From: Cladochytrium replicatum
Taxonomy: Eukaryota > Chytridiomycota > Chytridiomycetes > Cladochytriales > Cladochytriaceae
Assembly: GCA_025526935.1 (NCBI GenBank)
Contig: JAHLKD010000010.1
Coordinates: forward strand, 558,001 to 622,000
DNA: 64,000 nucleotides
Direction of reading: 5' to 3'
Shown: in pieces, positions 1 through 10,571 of the stretch
Layout of the letters: every line of letters begins with the position of its first letter
How positions within the stretch are numbered: position 1 is the first letter of the stretch
The notes under the pieces: generated by a model
The model's input: only the letters and a program-made list of their open reading frames with translations
The model's database searches: none
Told to the model about the DNA's origin: nothing
Translations under genes and position numbers: made by a program

Positions 1-108
1 GTATTCTTTTCCGTACGTCAATACCTGTCGAACATTTCGGAAGAGATTTGCTTACGTTCGATGTAGCTTGGAATACTGTTCGATTTCATTGGGCTTTGCG
101 TACGACAG

Positions 109-1033
109 AGTGGAACGTCTAGTAGTTTGGGTACCAGCTGGTTCTTGACCATTTTCTTCATTCTGTTGTTTGTGTCCATTGTGGTTGGATACACGACACG
201 CTCCTTGCTCGAGAAGTACCGTTTGGCGGTGAGTTGACATAAAGCGGCATCGATTGGCATACAAGACCTCATTTCTGGCCTTTATCAATTTGTAGGCAGT
301 TGCATTCCTTACCCTTGCCCTCTCCTTCGTTGTCGACAACCTCTCTGGTCTGGTCTATGCCCGCGGTGCAGGCGCAGCTCTCCAGTCAACGGGCAACTTC
401 TTCCTCTCTTTCGCAATCGTTCCCTTGATCTTGATGATCGGTTCCGAGCCCAACTCGCTCGTCAACCAGCTGACCATCGGAACTCCTGCGAACGTGCAGA
501 TGCCCAACATCCGTCCCCCTCAGTTCAAATTCGGAAACCGAAACAACAACAACGCTAACAATAACGAGAACATTGAGATTGGTGGACCAAAGTTTGGACA
601 GCAGGGGCCGCCAGGCAACTTTTACTCGCCGACCGCACAGCAAGCGCAGCCACAGTCACCATACACGACTGGTGGTCCGACACCATCTGTGCCAGCGCCA
701 AATGGCTCTCAACCTGGCGGCAGTGTGCTTCTTCGCGCAACAGCGTTGTACCCCTGTATGTGAAGACAAGTTTTCCCGGAAGGGATACGTTTTGCTGACT
801 GCTTTTATTTGGGTCAGACACTGCCAACGCCGAGGATCCGAACGAGATCTCCTTCTCCAAAGGCGATGTTCTCGAGGTCCTTGACAACAAGGTAAAGTTT
901 AATTCGCTCAAACCTTCTATTTTGCTCATTATTTGCACTTTTGCAGGGTAAATGGTGGCAGGCACGCAGGACCTCAAGAGACGGCAGCACCGTCACCGGT
1001 ATCGTTCCTTCTAACTACCTCCAACCTATATGA
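109..1033 (+). CDS. SHO1: Sho1-type osmosensor, 5'-truncated by the window edge
   Basis: High-osmolarity sensor of the HOG pathway: plasma-membrane protein with four transmembrane segments and a C-terminal SH3 domain that recruits the MAPKK Pbs2. Visible exons: 109-228, 296-755, 818-891 and 947-1033, separated by GT-AG introns. Exon 109-228 encodes a membrane segment (SWFLTIFFILLFVSIVV). The next exon starts with another (AVAFLTLALSFVV), followed by a Gly/Asn/Pro/Gln-rich linker. The last three exons build a complete SH3 domain: ALYPY motif, acidic patch (EDPNEISF), double Trp (GKWWQAR) and the terminal GIVPSNYLQ. Membrane segments followed by a linker and a terminal SH3 is the Sho1 layout. 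The acceptor at 108 is my choice; upstream exons with the start codon lie outside the window. Confidence 0.85.
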
Positions 1034-1454
1034 GAGGTTTAGTAGACTTTTCATCCTTTTCCTTGTTTTGGAAGTTGTGTTTATTGTTTCGCTGAGCACT
1101 TGCCTAACGTTTGTAGTCAGAAACTCTATTTTTTTGATCTTTCAGCCTGTGGTCACGATATTTGTTTTTATGTACCTTTTATCCCCCGGTCTTCTGAGGA
1201 TGTTTGGACTTTATATGCTCTCCTTCCTTCGCAGATAAACTGCTCTAGTGGGCAGAATATGGTTTTGTGTTTAAGTTACACTGTGTCTTCAGTTGTTAGG
1301 CATTTGATTAAAGTAGCTGGCAAATCACGATGAAGTAAAATACTTTACTAACCGTTCATGGGTTTTAATATCAATTGATTTTGTGCTCCCCGCGTAATTG
1401 TGGTTCGTGACGTTGTGAGCTTCCTCTTTCTTTACCGGACTCCGTCCTAACGTG
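1034..1454. other. 3' flank of SHO1, no gene seen
   Basis: T-rich sequence following the SHO1 stop. Overlapping hydrophobic open frames here are compositional (runs of T) and show no recognisable family. Confidence 0.5.
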
Positions 1455-2095
1455 TGCAGTAGTGCCATTGATATTCATCGGCGCACAGTTGGCGTCGGCA
1501 CGCATGGTTCATCAGAGACAGAATGGGGCATAGCTCACGCGGACGCTCGAGCTTAACCGTTCAATGGAGCAAACGCATTCGTCAAGTTGACGCAGAAAAT
1601 GCAGACAACTTCCTCTCCTCAATGTCTGCCGCGACGAGAGTTCTGCCAACTTGATCTCGTCGTCGCTCATAAATGAAAGCCCCAATATCGCCATCTCCGT
1701 GAAAGACTGCAGCGTTTCACCAGAGTACTCGTGATGTGACTGAAAGCGCTTCACGCACACGTATCAGAGCCGAGTGCCAAACCTACAGCTCCGGTAGGTT
1801 TCCGGCGGACTTTCTTGTATCCGAGACATCCGCGCTTGTGCATCTTCCAATCTGATGTCTGGCAGGCGTTGGAACTGTAATGTGTGCGACTTTGAACTGG
1901 CCGCATTTGCAAGATGCGGGGTTGGAAACAGACTGTGCGCGAAGGAGTAGGGTGACCGTCATCGATAACCGCTACGAGGGGTGGATCTAGGAACACTGTT
2001 TCTTCGAGGTTTCCGGCGTCGCGACTATGTAGCGGCCGACATTTTGTGCAGACTTGACGACGGACCGATTGGATGGAGTTGCCACTCAAAAACAC
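1455..2095 (-). pseudogene. Decayed SET/MYND (SMYD-type) methyltransferase gene
   Basis: Three landmarks of SMYD proteins appear in the right order on the minus strand but in different frames. First, around 2000-1930, is an N-terminal SET segment (EETVFLDPPLVAVID). Second, around 1870-1810, is the second half of a MYND zinc finger (NACQTSDWKMHKRGC). Third, around 1760-1470, are post-MYND helices (FQSHHEYSGETLQSFTEMA) and a degenerate LMNHAC, the counterpart of the SET-domain NHSC motif. Stops and frame changes separate the pieces, and the first MYND cysteines are not intact. The family reading follows from motif order; loss of function is inferred from the broken frames. Some breaks could be introns. 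Confidence 0.5.
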
Positions 2096-2299
2096 TTATT
2101 GGACACCGCACAAGCGGCACAGGCCGTGCTGCGAATCACAAGGGTTGGAATGTGCTTGTGCTCGGAAAAGATATGACACTTCTGGATCACAGGCTCCTCA
2201 CACGTCGAAATGTGCGAGCAACGATTATTATGTTCCACATAGAATACAAGAATGCGATTCAGATTACGAAGTACCTGAAAATTTGTGAGTTTCACTGAA

Positions 2300-3264
2300 T
2301 TGCAACTTCACACACAGAACTCGCCTAGGAACTGTCACAAATCTCTCATTTGCAAACATCAATGTCAATGCAACTGGAGCGGGCCAATCCTCATGCCCTC
2401 ATTTCACAGGAGGTGCAGAAAGACCCGAACGCGTGCATGCCTTTTGTGATCCACTTCGCCGATAGTCACAGACATGCAAGTCGCAAAATTGAGTTTGCTG
2501 CATGGTGTCTCTTCACTGTGTTTGCCACGATAGCCCCCTGCGGGTATTTTGCTATCCTGGTAGCTCTTCGGAAACGAGCCGGGTTCCGGATTGGCCCACT
2601 CCAGTGGATTGGACTAGGCTTCACTAGTATACTAGTATAGTTGCACTGTTTTTCATGTTCGACTATCCATGAACACCATGGAGGCGGCGGTTCACTTACC
2701 GTGGCGCTACCGCTCAACACGACCACTTGCCACAGCATGCTCGATGGAAGTTCCGCTTCTTTATCCTCCGTCACACACTTATTTGTCATGGCACCGCTTC
2801 TCTGGTTTGCCATTGACTTGGACGATATGTTCGTGGTGGTTAACATCAGCATTCGGCTGTTTTCGGGTCTGAAAGCATTCGCGTGCGTTTTAGATTTGAT
2901 GATCATCATTTAAGCATATGTTTCCTGCTGTGAGCAGTGTACACTTCTATGCTTTGCACTCGCACGCTTGTTGACTCTGCCGCCAAATAGCAGCCCGGAA
3001 GCTTGGTTCGACGCATTGAATTCAGATTATTTGTCAGAAATGTGTGAAATCTATTCAGTGTAAGCTTTTAATGTCCCTTCAAAATTTTAATTTCACCGAG
3101 AGCATTTGCGGTTGACACGAATTCGCATCATTTCTTCCTGACCAACCGTGAAAATTTTCTTGACCAAAATTTCCAAGCAGTAATGTCTGCATTTCGGGGA
3201 AATTTGTTTCCGTGTATTATAACTTCAGTTCACATAGTACATCAGCTTCAATGTAGTGCTGCTT
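2300..3264. other. Gene-poor spacer with an unrecognised hydrophobic open stretch
   Basis: A plus-strand open stretch (2350-2640, stop TAG, reopening to 2913 in the same frame) would encode two hydrophobic segments. It has no recognised motif and an internal stop. No other coding signal was found. The rest up to the Rieske gene is A/T-rich. Confidence 0.3.
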
Positions 3265-4473
3265 CTACCAGTCGTTAACCACGCACGCATTGACAGACTT
3301 TCCAGGTTTGTCCACACAAACACCGCCCCTCGCAAGATCAAACTCCCAGCGATGTTTCGGGCAAATAATCCGCGTTCCAACGAGAGGTCCTTTGGCGAGA
3401 TCAACACCTTTGTGTGGGCACCATCGATCGAATTCGTAAGTCTTCCCATCGGAAGCTGTTGCTTTGATTTTGCTTGCAGTGACCACTGGTGCAGCTAGGA
3501 ATCGGGGCTGCTGAGGGGCACCGTTTGCAAGGGGCTCTGATTTTGGCGGTACAATTTCGTTTGGCAAAGTCGGGGCATTCCCGTTCAGATATGCTGAAAT
3601 CGCCGCGAAAGCGCTCACTGATTCGAGACTGATTCCCTCAGGTAAGACGGTTCCGTTCGGAGCTCCAATCTTTTCATTCAGCACGTGTTCTCCATTCTCC
3701 AAATCTTTCTCCGCTCGTTTCGCTTCCTTCTTCTCAAGCTTATCTGCTTTCTTCTTTTCTTTGGCGTTTTCGTTGTTCTCTTTGTTCACCTTATCCCTTT
3801 CCATCTCGCTTTCCGAGCTAGACGAAGAGCTGCTGAACTCTTCTTCTGCTTTATACCGCATCTTGGCAGCTTTCTTCATGTTCTTTTCCTCTTTCTTCTT
3901 CTCTTTCAGTTTAGCTCGACCGACACCGTGCCAAGCTGCACGTCGAAGGAGCTCTTTCACGATGGGGAGCAGCGGAACTTCACGCCATGCTTCCGGGCCG
4001 AGTAGACGAAGATCCGCCACCGTGTAAAGCCGTTGATCCTGCATCACCTTCACGTCCCGATTGATATCTCCTTCGGACCATTTTCGCTGGGTCCCAATTT
4101 CGGAGATAAGCTTCGTAGCAGAGTATTCGTCCGCAAGCGGCTTCCCCTTAAGACCATCCCCATTTGCTTTGGGGCCATATCCATTGGTGGCAAAAGGGTC
4201 GTCAACGCTTCTCCGCTTTCGTTCGTGGAGAACTACTGTCCCACCGTTCTTATCTGCTTCTGTTGTTTTCTTGTTCTCAACCGAACCCGAATCTCCATTT
4301 GCCTGGGTGGGGGCAATTGTTTCGTCTGACTGGGGTTGGTCGAATTGCTCTTTTGCATTCAGGTACATAGACAGGACACCTGCACGTCCGCGTCCGCCTT
4401 TCCCCATTTTCATGCCTCTTCCGCCCATTCCTTCGCCGCCACTGCTTCCGCTGCTGTCGCTGTCGCTTCCCAT
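3265..4473 (-). CDS. Protein with C-terminal Rieske [2Fe-2S] domain
   Basis: Single-exon gene of 402 residues. The C-terminus carries a Rieske iron-sulphur site: C352-P-H354 followed 16 residues later by C371-P-K-H374, the two Cys/two His ligands of the fold. This binds a [2Fe-2S] cluster and passes electrons. Residues 1-45 are Gly/Ser-rich. The middle (about 190-265) is a highly charged Lys/Glu segment with a run of serines, probably disordered or coiled coil. There is no oxygenase catalytic domain and no membrane anchor, so this is neither a bc1 Rieske protein nor a ring hydroxylase. The start is the ATG at 4473. It is divergent from SMG9 with 218 bp between starts. The electron-transfer partner is unknown. 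Confidence 0.7.
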   Translation of the reverse strand: MGSDSDSSGSSGGEGMGGRGMKMGKGGRGRAGVLSMYLNAKEQFDQPQSDETIAPTQANGDSGSVENKKTTEADKNGGTVVLHERKRRSVDDPFATNGYGPKANGDGLKGKPLADEYSATKLISEIGTQRKWSEGDINRDVKVMQDQRLYTVADLRLLGPEAWREVPLLPIVKELLRRAAWHGVGRAKLKEKKKEEKNMKKAAKMRYKAEEEFSSSSSSSESEMERDKVNKENNENAKEKKKADKLEKKEAKRAEKDLENGEHVLNEKIGAPNGTVLPEGISLESVSAFAAISAYLNGNAPTLPNEIVPPKSEPLANGAPQQPRFLAAPVVTASKIKATASDGKTYEFDRWCPHKGVDLAKGPLVGTRIICPKHRWEFDLARGGVCVDKPGKSVNACVVNDW

Positions 4474-4691
4474 TCGATTCGAGTTGAAGTCGGACCAAGC
4501 CGCAAGTCATTTGCAAGTGCCATTTTATAAAAAAAATAATGATTTGTATGTTAAAACAGAAACAAGAAGTCATGCCACAAATAATTAGCAGCAGATGAAT
4601 TACCTTTTTATGTATTGAAATTCGGTACGGCGGTGGCGAGAGGTGTCACTTTCCGGAACTGTGCTTAGTGAGACACTGGTCCGAAGTGTGG

Positions 4692-6767
4692 ATGAGCGGT
4701 TCAAGCTCACGACGGCATGCTCCTAGAGTCCAGCTAGCACAACGACTGGGAAGTGTGGCCAGCTCTAAGGGACACACTGGTCTTCATGAACCTGCACGAA
4801 TCGACGACGACAACGACAGCATTCGTTCGGCAAGTTCTCTTCGCAATCGACGACGTTCTTCTCCCAAAACAGTATACAGCTCCGATGGCGATGACGATGA
4901 CGGTGATCGATCTAGTGTGAATGCGCGTGTTGCAGGACTTGGTTCTCCTCGATTGGTCTCTCAGGGCTTGCGCGACCTTTCCATCAGTTTAGAACACTTT
5001 CATTCGCAGGAGCCAGGGTTGGAACTAGAGCTGAGCCAAATAGCTCAGTCTCGTGGACAGAAGAAATCGCAAGGACGGCGGATTGATGATTACACTCATG
5101 GGGTGGAAGAAGAAGAAAATTCTGCTGTTCGGAGGAGCATCAGTTATAAGCACAGCGATAGCAGAGAAGAGAGAGGTGGAAGGCTGGGTGGTCATAATCG
5201 GGGGAGAAAGGACGATGAAGGGCGGAGCGGCAAGCGTGAACCGAGAAGGGATGGACGTGGTCGTGGAGGGAAAGATTCTGCAATTCTAAAGAATTCTCCC
5301 ATGTTCTCTCATACCCCCGTTATATTGGGCCGTAACGCTGCCGCTGCGCAAGATGATCCGGCTTTGTCGGAAAACGACGATGCTAAATCGCCCGATACGA
5401 AGCAACGAAGTGCATCTCAAGCTGGAGCTGGAAAGCTTACGATTGATAAGAGGGCGAAAGATGTTGGGCCAATGATCACAGAGGCCATCTTCAAAAAGCT
5501 TGGTGCAGAGAAGGAAGGATCCGGATCAGCCAGTCAACGTAACGTCAACCGCAATGTTTTCAAAATGATCGACCAAAATATGCGCTTTCAGAACGAACAA
5601 ATTGGCAAGCAGTTGAGTGATCAACCGGGATGCTACATCGTTGGAGCTATTGGTCGTCGAGGAGCAGGAAAGTCCACTATACTCTCAGCACTTGCGAAGA
5701 CACCGCAAACCTTTCCGAAAGAGGGCACAGAACATCAATCCACACACGAAACAACGGGTATCGATCTACACATAACGCCTGAGCGCATCGTGCTGCTCGA
5801 CACTCAGCCTATCTTCAGTCGCTCTGTTTATGATCGTGCTAAGCGCTCTGGAGATAATGGCTTTTCCGGTGATATTTTGCCGAAATATCAACAACGATCT
5901 CATGAGTGGATTGAGTTGCAGTCGATGCAGATTGCGACCTTCCTCTACTACGTTTGTCATGTCCTCGTCGTTGTAATTGACAATCCGTATGACACCGAGA
6001 TGTGGGACTTTCTCAAAAAGGTGGAGGGATTGAAGAGGACTTTCTCACGGGCGTCACGACCTCCTCCGACGGGAGTAACAGCAAATCCAACGTCACCAAA
6101 CGCACCACAGGAGTTCTTTCCTGAAGTCATATTTGTTGTCAACAAAGCAGAGCCATCAATTTTCTCGCCCACCGCAGTCTTGGATCTTTCGGAGTCGATC
6201 GCCCAGGCGTTTCAAGATTCACACCTTCGGGTTCTACACGGGACGGTGACGATGGCGAATTCTTTTGCGATGTATCACACAATCACAAACCTTACGTCCA
6301 AGCGTGCTTCTCACCCTCCCCCGAATTTGTTTCTATTGCCTCGATCGAATCCCGCTCAGAAACATTTGGACAATCTGATGGACTCGAAGAGCACAGGTTG
6401 GATCCCGGAAGTACTTGAGTCGATGATGGAGCATCCCTGGCTGCCGGCCACATACCCATTTATGATGAAGCAGCTAAGAAACCAACTTTTCGAGGTGCCC
6501 AGGACGGCGGTCTCCCCGGCGGCAATCGCGCAACAATATCGGACTGACGGACCTCAGACCGCCACCGGTGCAGCATGGGCCGCGGGGACGGCAGCTCTTG
6601 CTGCTGAAGCAGCAAAAACCGGTGCGCCATGGATGTCACATCGACGATATTTCCAGATCTCGGAGAAAGATTGGTTCCGAAGTGCATGGAAGATATGGGA
6701 CGGAATACGACGTGCGGATCTTCTCCAGTTAGCTGCTACGCTCGAAGCAGAGAATGCCAGTGGCTAA
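4692..6767 (+). CDS. SMG9: SMG9, nonsense-mediated decay factor
   Basis: Subunit of the SMG1-SMG8-SMG9 kinase complex that controls UPF1 phosphorylation in nonsense-mediated mRNA decay. Encodes 691 residues in one exon. About 300 N-terminal residues are Arg/Ser-rich and low complexity. A G-like domain follows, with a P-loop at residues 321-328 (GRRGAGKS) and the family signature around ITPERIVLLDTQPIFS. Then comes a long helical region (MQIATFLYYVCHVLVVVID). The frame opens upstream at a GTG, but the first ATG (4692, MSGSSSRRHAPR) is the likely start. SMG8/9 are absent from the well-studied yeasts, so this supports an early-diverging lineage. Confidence 0.85.
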   Translation: MSGSSSRRHAPRVQLAQRLGSVASSKGHTGLHEPARIDDDNDSIRSASSLRNRRRSSPKTVYSSDGDDDDGDRSSVNARVAGLGSPRLVSQGLRDLSISLEHFHSQEPGLELELSQIAQSRGQKKSQGRRIDDYTHGVEEEENSAVRRSISYKHSDSREERGGRLGGHNRGRKDDEGRSGKREPRRDGRGRGGKDSAILKNSPMFSHTPVILGRNAAAAQDDPALSENDDAKSPDTKQRSASQAGAGKLTIDKRAKDVGPMITEAIFKKLGAEKEGSGSASQRNVNRNVFKMIDQNMRFQNEQIGKQLSDQPGCYIVGAIGRRGAGKSTILSALAKTPQTFPKEGTEHQSTHETTGIDLHITPERIVLLDTQPIFSRSVYDRAKRSGDNGFSGDILPKYQQRSHEWIELQSMQIATFLYYVCHVLVVVIDNPYDTEMWDFLKKVEGLKRTFSRASRPPPTGVTANPTSPNAPQEFFPEVIFVVNKAEPSIFSPTAVLDLSESIAQAFQDSHLRVLHGTVTMANSFAMYHTITNLTSKRASHPPPNLFLLPRSNPAQKHLDNLMDSKSTGWIPEVLESMMEHPWLPATYPFMMKQLRNQLFEVPRTAVSPAAIAQQYRTDGPQTATGAAWAAGTAALAAEAAKTGAPWMSHRRYFQISEKDWFRSAWKIWDGIRRADLLQLAATLEAENASG

Positions 6768-8843
6768 GTTTTGTTTGGAAACAGATGGAATTAGGACAAC
6801 ACAACTGCTGGGGACGAAAGATGACAGTGTTAAATCCATCATTCGTCCACCTGATCTGCATGATCCCCGTTTGCTTCTCTGACTAGTAGGAAGGCAGCAC
6901 CACATAATCTTATCCCCCCCTCCTTCCCCTGTTTCTCCTATGATTTTGGTGCGCTTGGCCGAGATCGAACAGCGAAGTCGCTGTTGCAAATAGAACCGGT
7001 GAGCAACCAGCGTAAACTTCCATGGACGCCACACCATTAGTAACAATCGTGTCGGGACTCTGCACCGGTGAACTTTGCCAGTGTGCGATCTTCAGCTCAA
7101 CGGCATACAATGCCTCAGCCCTCGATAGTCCAAGGCTCTCTCAAAGCTCGCCGTTCTGTGTTTTACGGTATTTCGTAAAAAGACAAACGATCAAGAATCA
7201 ACCACAAGCTGCTGTTCCATTCTCGAAAACCCGGGAAGTCATCAGACGACTCGTGATTTCATTCGATAAATCTGACTTGTACTGGATATAGGAGGGGAGG
7301 AACGAAAGCTGAACAGCTCATTGAAATTGAAAGGAATCGTGGATTGCTTTTGCTACGATTTGGAGGATGGAGTTGCTTTCTCTAAAAATAAATGCTATTG
7401 GATAGAACATGCCGTTTCTGCTCTGCCATAAGACATCACGTGGACTCGCGCAAGCACCAATCAAAAACGACGATCACCGACGGCTTACAGCATCCAGTTA
7501 ATGGTAGCAATGTTTCAACTTTGTTTTCTTGCTTCAAGGGTCTTTCTTCTTTCTATGTTGCTTACCCAGTGTTCTGTACTGGAGTATTTTTTGTATTTAC
7601 TCGCAGCTTTCTTTTCTTGTTCTTGTTCTATACGACTCTTTTCACTTCCCTTATTTGTCGTCTTCTACAAAATTTTTTTCTTATTGACCTTGTATAAGGG
7701 GTGGTGGCTCCCCGATGTATTGTATCTTCTACCTTCTTCCTCTATTTCATCTATTTTCCAATACACTTGCAAGGCAATACATGTGCAGGAATAGACGAAG
7801 GTCTTAGCAATCGTATCGCTTCGTAACTCTCCAGTGAAGCAAGGGACTTTGCCATTTGAGGCATCGAATTGTCGCTGCTCTTAATCTGCAACAACCGAAA
7901 TGGATTTCAACTACACAGTGGGCCAAACTCCTCTGTCATCGGCTACAGGACCTGGCATCGTGGTCAGCAAACGGCTCTAAATGGGCTATTCAATAAATTA
8001 TTAGTCTATCCCAAGAGCCGCGATCACAGATTTGTATTTAAGGCAGGCTGCTTGAAGATCAGGCCGATGCATTTGTATACTACATAGTACATACGTTTGC
8101 ACCACATCCGTGCCGCACTGTGGAACATTGTGGTGAAAGATGTGATAAAATGGTTCAGATTTAAAGATGTGTTTAGATGTCACATACTACAGATAGGTGG
8201 TCACACATACAATTAGTTTCCGGATTAATAACAAACACAAAGTTGCTCAAGCAGGAGTTTTTGTGCAGTGGCTTAAAATAGCAAGCTCAAAACATCAAAC
8301 AGGCTGATCTTTTAGTTTATAAACACATCCAATTTTCCGTCACAAACACCCCATTTCCATAACAGGATTTCTGTGCATAAAAGCCGCCATACTGAGACTC
8401 ATACACGCCATTCAATCAGTGTTGCATACTCTTATATAGTAGTATGGCTTGATACCTAAACTACTGTTCTCTATAAGTAAATATTACCGTGATTACTAAA
8501 GAAGTGCTTCAATCAGACAATGGAAATATACTAAATATAGCTAATATTGCCATATTTGGTAACAACATAGAAGACACAGAAGTACGTGTTCTCACCATCG
8601 TAAATAACTGATTGTTATCACCTTAACAATTATAACCGACAGGTCTCTCTGCATCCCGCATAGAGAACTCCTGGATGGCTCCAGTCCATCCGGTATGTAG
8701 TATGTTATGTGTATGGCTGTTAAAGTGACTGTAGTAATGTGTCCTGTAACGTTCATAATCCAACATGAATAAAAGAATTTACTTTGCAATTCTCTATTGC
8801 GCAAAATCTTCTTCCTTATTGCGTTGGATGCATAGGCTCTTGA
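6768..8843. other. A/T-rich gene-poor region
   Basis: About 2 kb without a convincing gene. On the minus strand, 7110-6910 holds an open stretch of coding-like composition (AVELKIAHWQSSPVQSPDT) preceded by a possible splice acceptor. I could not extend it or name it. The remainder is A/T-rich with scattered short hydrophobic frames. Confidence 0.4.
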
Positions 8844-9303
8844 GGTGAGCAATATTGCTGCACACCGAATCAACTGTTCACTTGTCTTTTCCAGACCTTT
8901 GATACTAATTCATCGAAAAAGGCTGTACACATTAATGCGGTTGGATCAGGGCTTGGAACAGAAGACTTGAAGGCGGTGGTACGTTCACACTACCAAGGTT
9001 TATCGGCTCACTCTACCTCATCACTGCCTGAATCGCTTCGATCATCCAAGTTGGAATCTATCATGGTGCCGAAGGGCCAAAGCGATGCGGACATCCACTT
9101 TTATCGAGACATACTGTATTACTAAGTGATTATGGAATAGTGGTTTTCAAACTTCTGAGAACGACGAGTCGTTCTTGCCGCTGGAAACTCCCCCCTCTCC
9201 TTACCGCTTGGCGACAGGCGGCTCGTCTCCAGGTCCGTGCACCCCGTACTCCGAAAGAAGTCAAAAGGAACAAAACTATAAAATGAAATTAAAAAATAAA
9301 TAA
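8844..9303 (+). pseudogene. Unrecognised coding remnant or 3' exons of an unknown gene
   Basis: The frame is open from 8844, with a good acceptor (CTTTTCCAG) at 8894. It encodes soluble, Ser-rich protein (starting TFDTNSSKKAVHINAVGSG) to a stop at 9123. Removing a 25-base GT...AG stretch at 9116-9140, which contains TACTAA, joins it in frame to a second open stretch (GFQTSENDESFLPLETPPSP) ending at 9303. No start codon or upstream exons were found. A 25-base intron would be far shorter than all others here, so a frameshifted remnant is equally possible. The family is not recognised. Confidence 0.3.
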
Positions 9304-9877
9304 GGAATCAATTTTGAGAAGAAATTAAGGATAAAAAAAGAAAGGACAGCAACAAGCTCTGCGAATTGAATTGTCCCTTCTGCCATCCCGGCAAATCGAA
9401 GTTTTAGTTGTTGTGAGGAATCGGTGGAAGCCGAAAATATGCGTACAAAGGGGGATTCCAATGCGGGGAGTGTTGTGGCCGTCGAATAATGAAGAAAATA
9501 CAATTCTTCTCCAGTATAGAAATAATGAGTTCCTACTAGAGTGAGAAAGAAAGGAAAGACCATACCTGATGGGACTCTATGTTCACCCATAGTCAGTAAT
9601 CTTCTCAACAGATCAACAGATGACATATTCAGTAGATTGGCTTCAAGTTTGTGCAGTCCTTTCTGGTGGACGTTGTTGTTGGTGTGTGTTTGTGAAAGTG
9701 GGAGAATAGGCGGGTATTTATACGAAATCGCGTGGGGGTCGGCCAGAAAGGGGGATGGCCATAGATACCGTCTGATCGCATTGCAGAGTTGCCGCCTCTG
9801 ATCCAAGAGTAGACTGTCTCGTGTGTATGTTGCGTCAGCTCAGCATGCTCGAAAATCTCACAATTACGCATTTTCAG
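9304..9877. other. Spacer, no assured gene
   Basis: A minus-strand open frame (9806-9276) includes a plausible N-terminus at about 9630 (MSSVDLLRRLLTMGEHRVPS) followed by a GTATGG donor. I could not recognise the protein or find convincing further exons. Confidence 0.3.
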
Positions 9878-10241
9878 TTGCGTCGGAAGACTTTTGTGCC
9901 GATGTTTGATTGATTCGCACGCCTTCACGGAAGGCAGTAACGTATGGAGGCAAGCCGTTGTCACCACCGCGGCTGCCTATGGCGTCCAGGCTGTAGATCT
10001 GGTAAATACTCTACGCTAAATTTCACTAATGCTCGCGCGATCCCTCGGAAGGTCTGCATTCAGTACAATGACGAGAATTTACTGGTCGAGGAATGTAAGG
10101 GGGCCATCAGTTTGAAAGGTACACAAAACAAGCATTCAGTGTCGATGAGAATCTCAGGTTTGATTCTCATTGCAACAACAGCAAGCTATTCATCCGAAGC
10201 AAATCGAAACCATCCAAAAATTGTCCTCACCGTCAAGCTAG
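9878..10241 (+). pseudogene. Decayed CitE/CLYBL-like lyase gene (3' part)
   Basis: Pieces of the C-terminal half of a citrate-lyase-beta-like (CLYBL/CitE) TIM-barrel protein follow each other on the plus strand. Behind an acceptor at 9877 comes ASEDFCADV, then a TGA (9907-9909) where the family usually has Gly, then LIRTPSRK. A frame change leads to QAVVTTAAAYGVQAVDL, a GTAAAT...AG intron, then VCIQYNDENLLVEECK. After another break follows QAIHPKQIETIQKLS. These are the conserved acyl-CoA lyase segments in their normal order. The stop and two frame breaks show it is dead. No 5' half was found upstream. Confidence 0.7.
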
Positions 10242-10571
10242 TGCTTTAACTTGGACGGAAAGATGATTGATATGGAGGGACAGCTCTGCTGTATGATCGC
10301 GGGTTGTCATCGTTAATGTTCTATTTTAGCCGATGGTGAAGTGGGTTGAGAGGATGCTCAAATGAGCAAGATAGGGAAGGGATCGAAACCTCATACCAAC
10401 TTGGTCTTCTGAAACTATGCAGAACTGAGTCGAGAATCTCAAACATCTGAATCAAATCGTGATACCCTGATCTGCCGAATATATTATTTTGAACAACCAT
10501 GACCCAAACAATACCGACATTGATCCCATTTCACTCAACCTTTCGGTTACTGTGCCTTTTCATGCCATTCC
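10242..10571. other. Spacer between CLYBL remnant and the SR-protein gene
   Basis: No coding signal seen. It contains the 3' flank of the minus-strand SR-protein gene. Confidence 0.4.

Noticed and set aside
933-1333. Long hydrophobic open frames after SHO1
   Set aside because: They overlap the SHO1 3' end in other frames and arise from T-rich sequence; no family features.
4033-4588. Open frames opposite the Rieske gene
   Set aside because: Antisense shadows of the Rieske coding exon.
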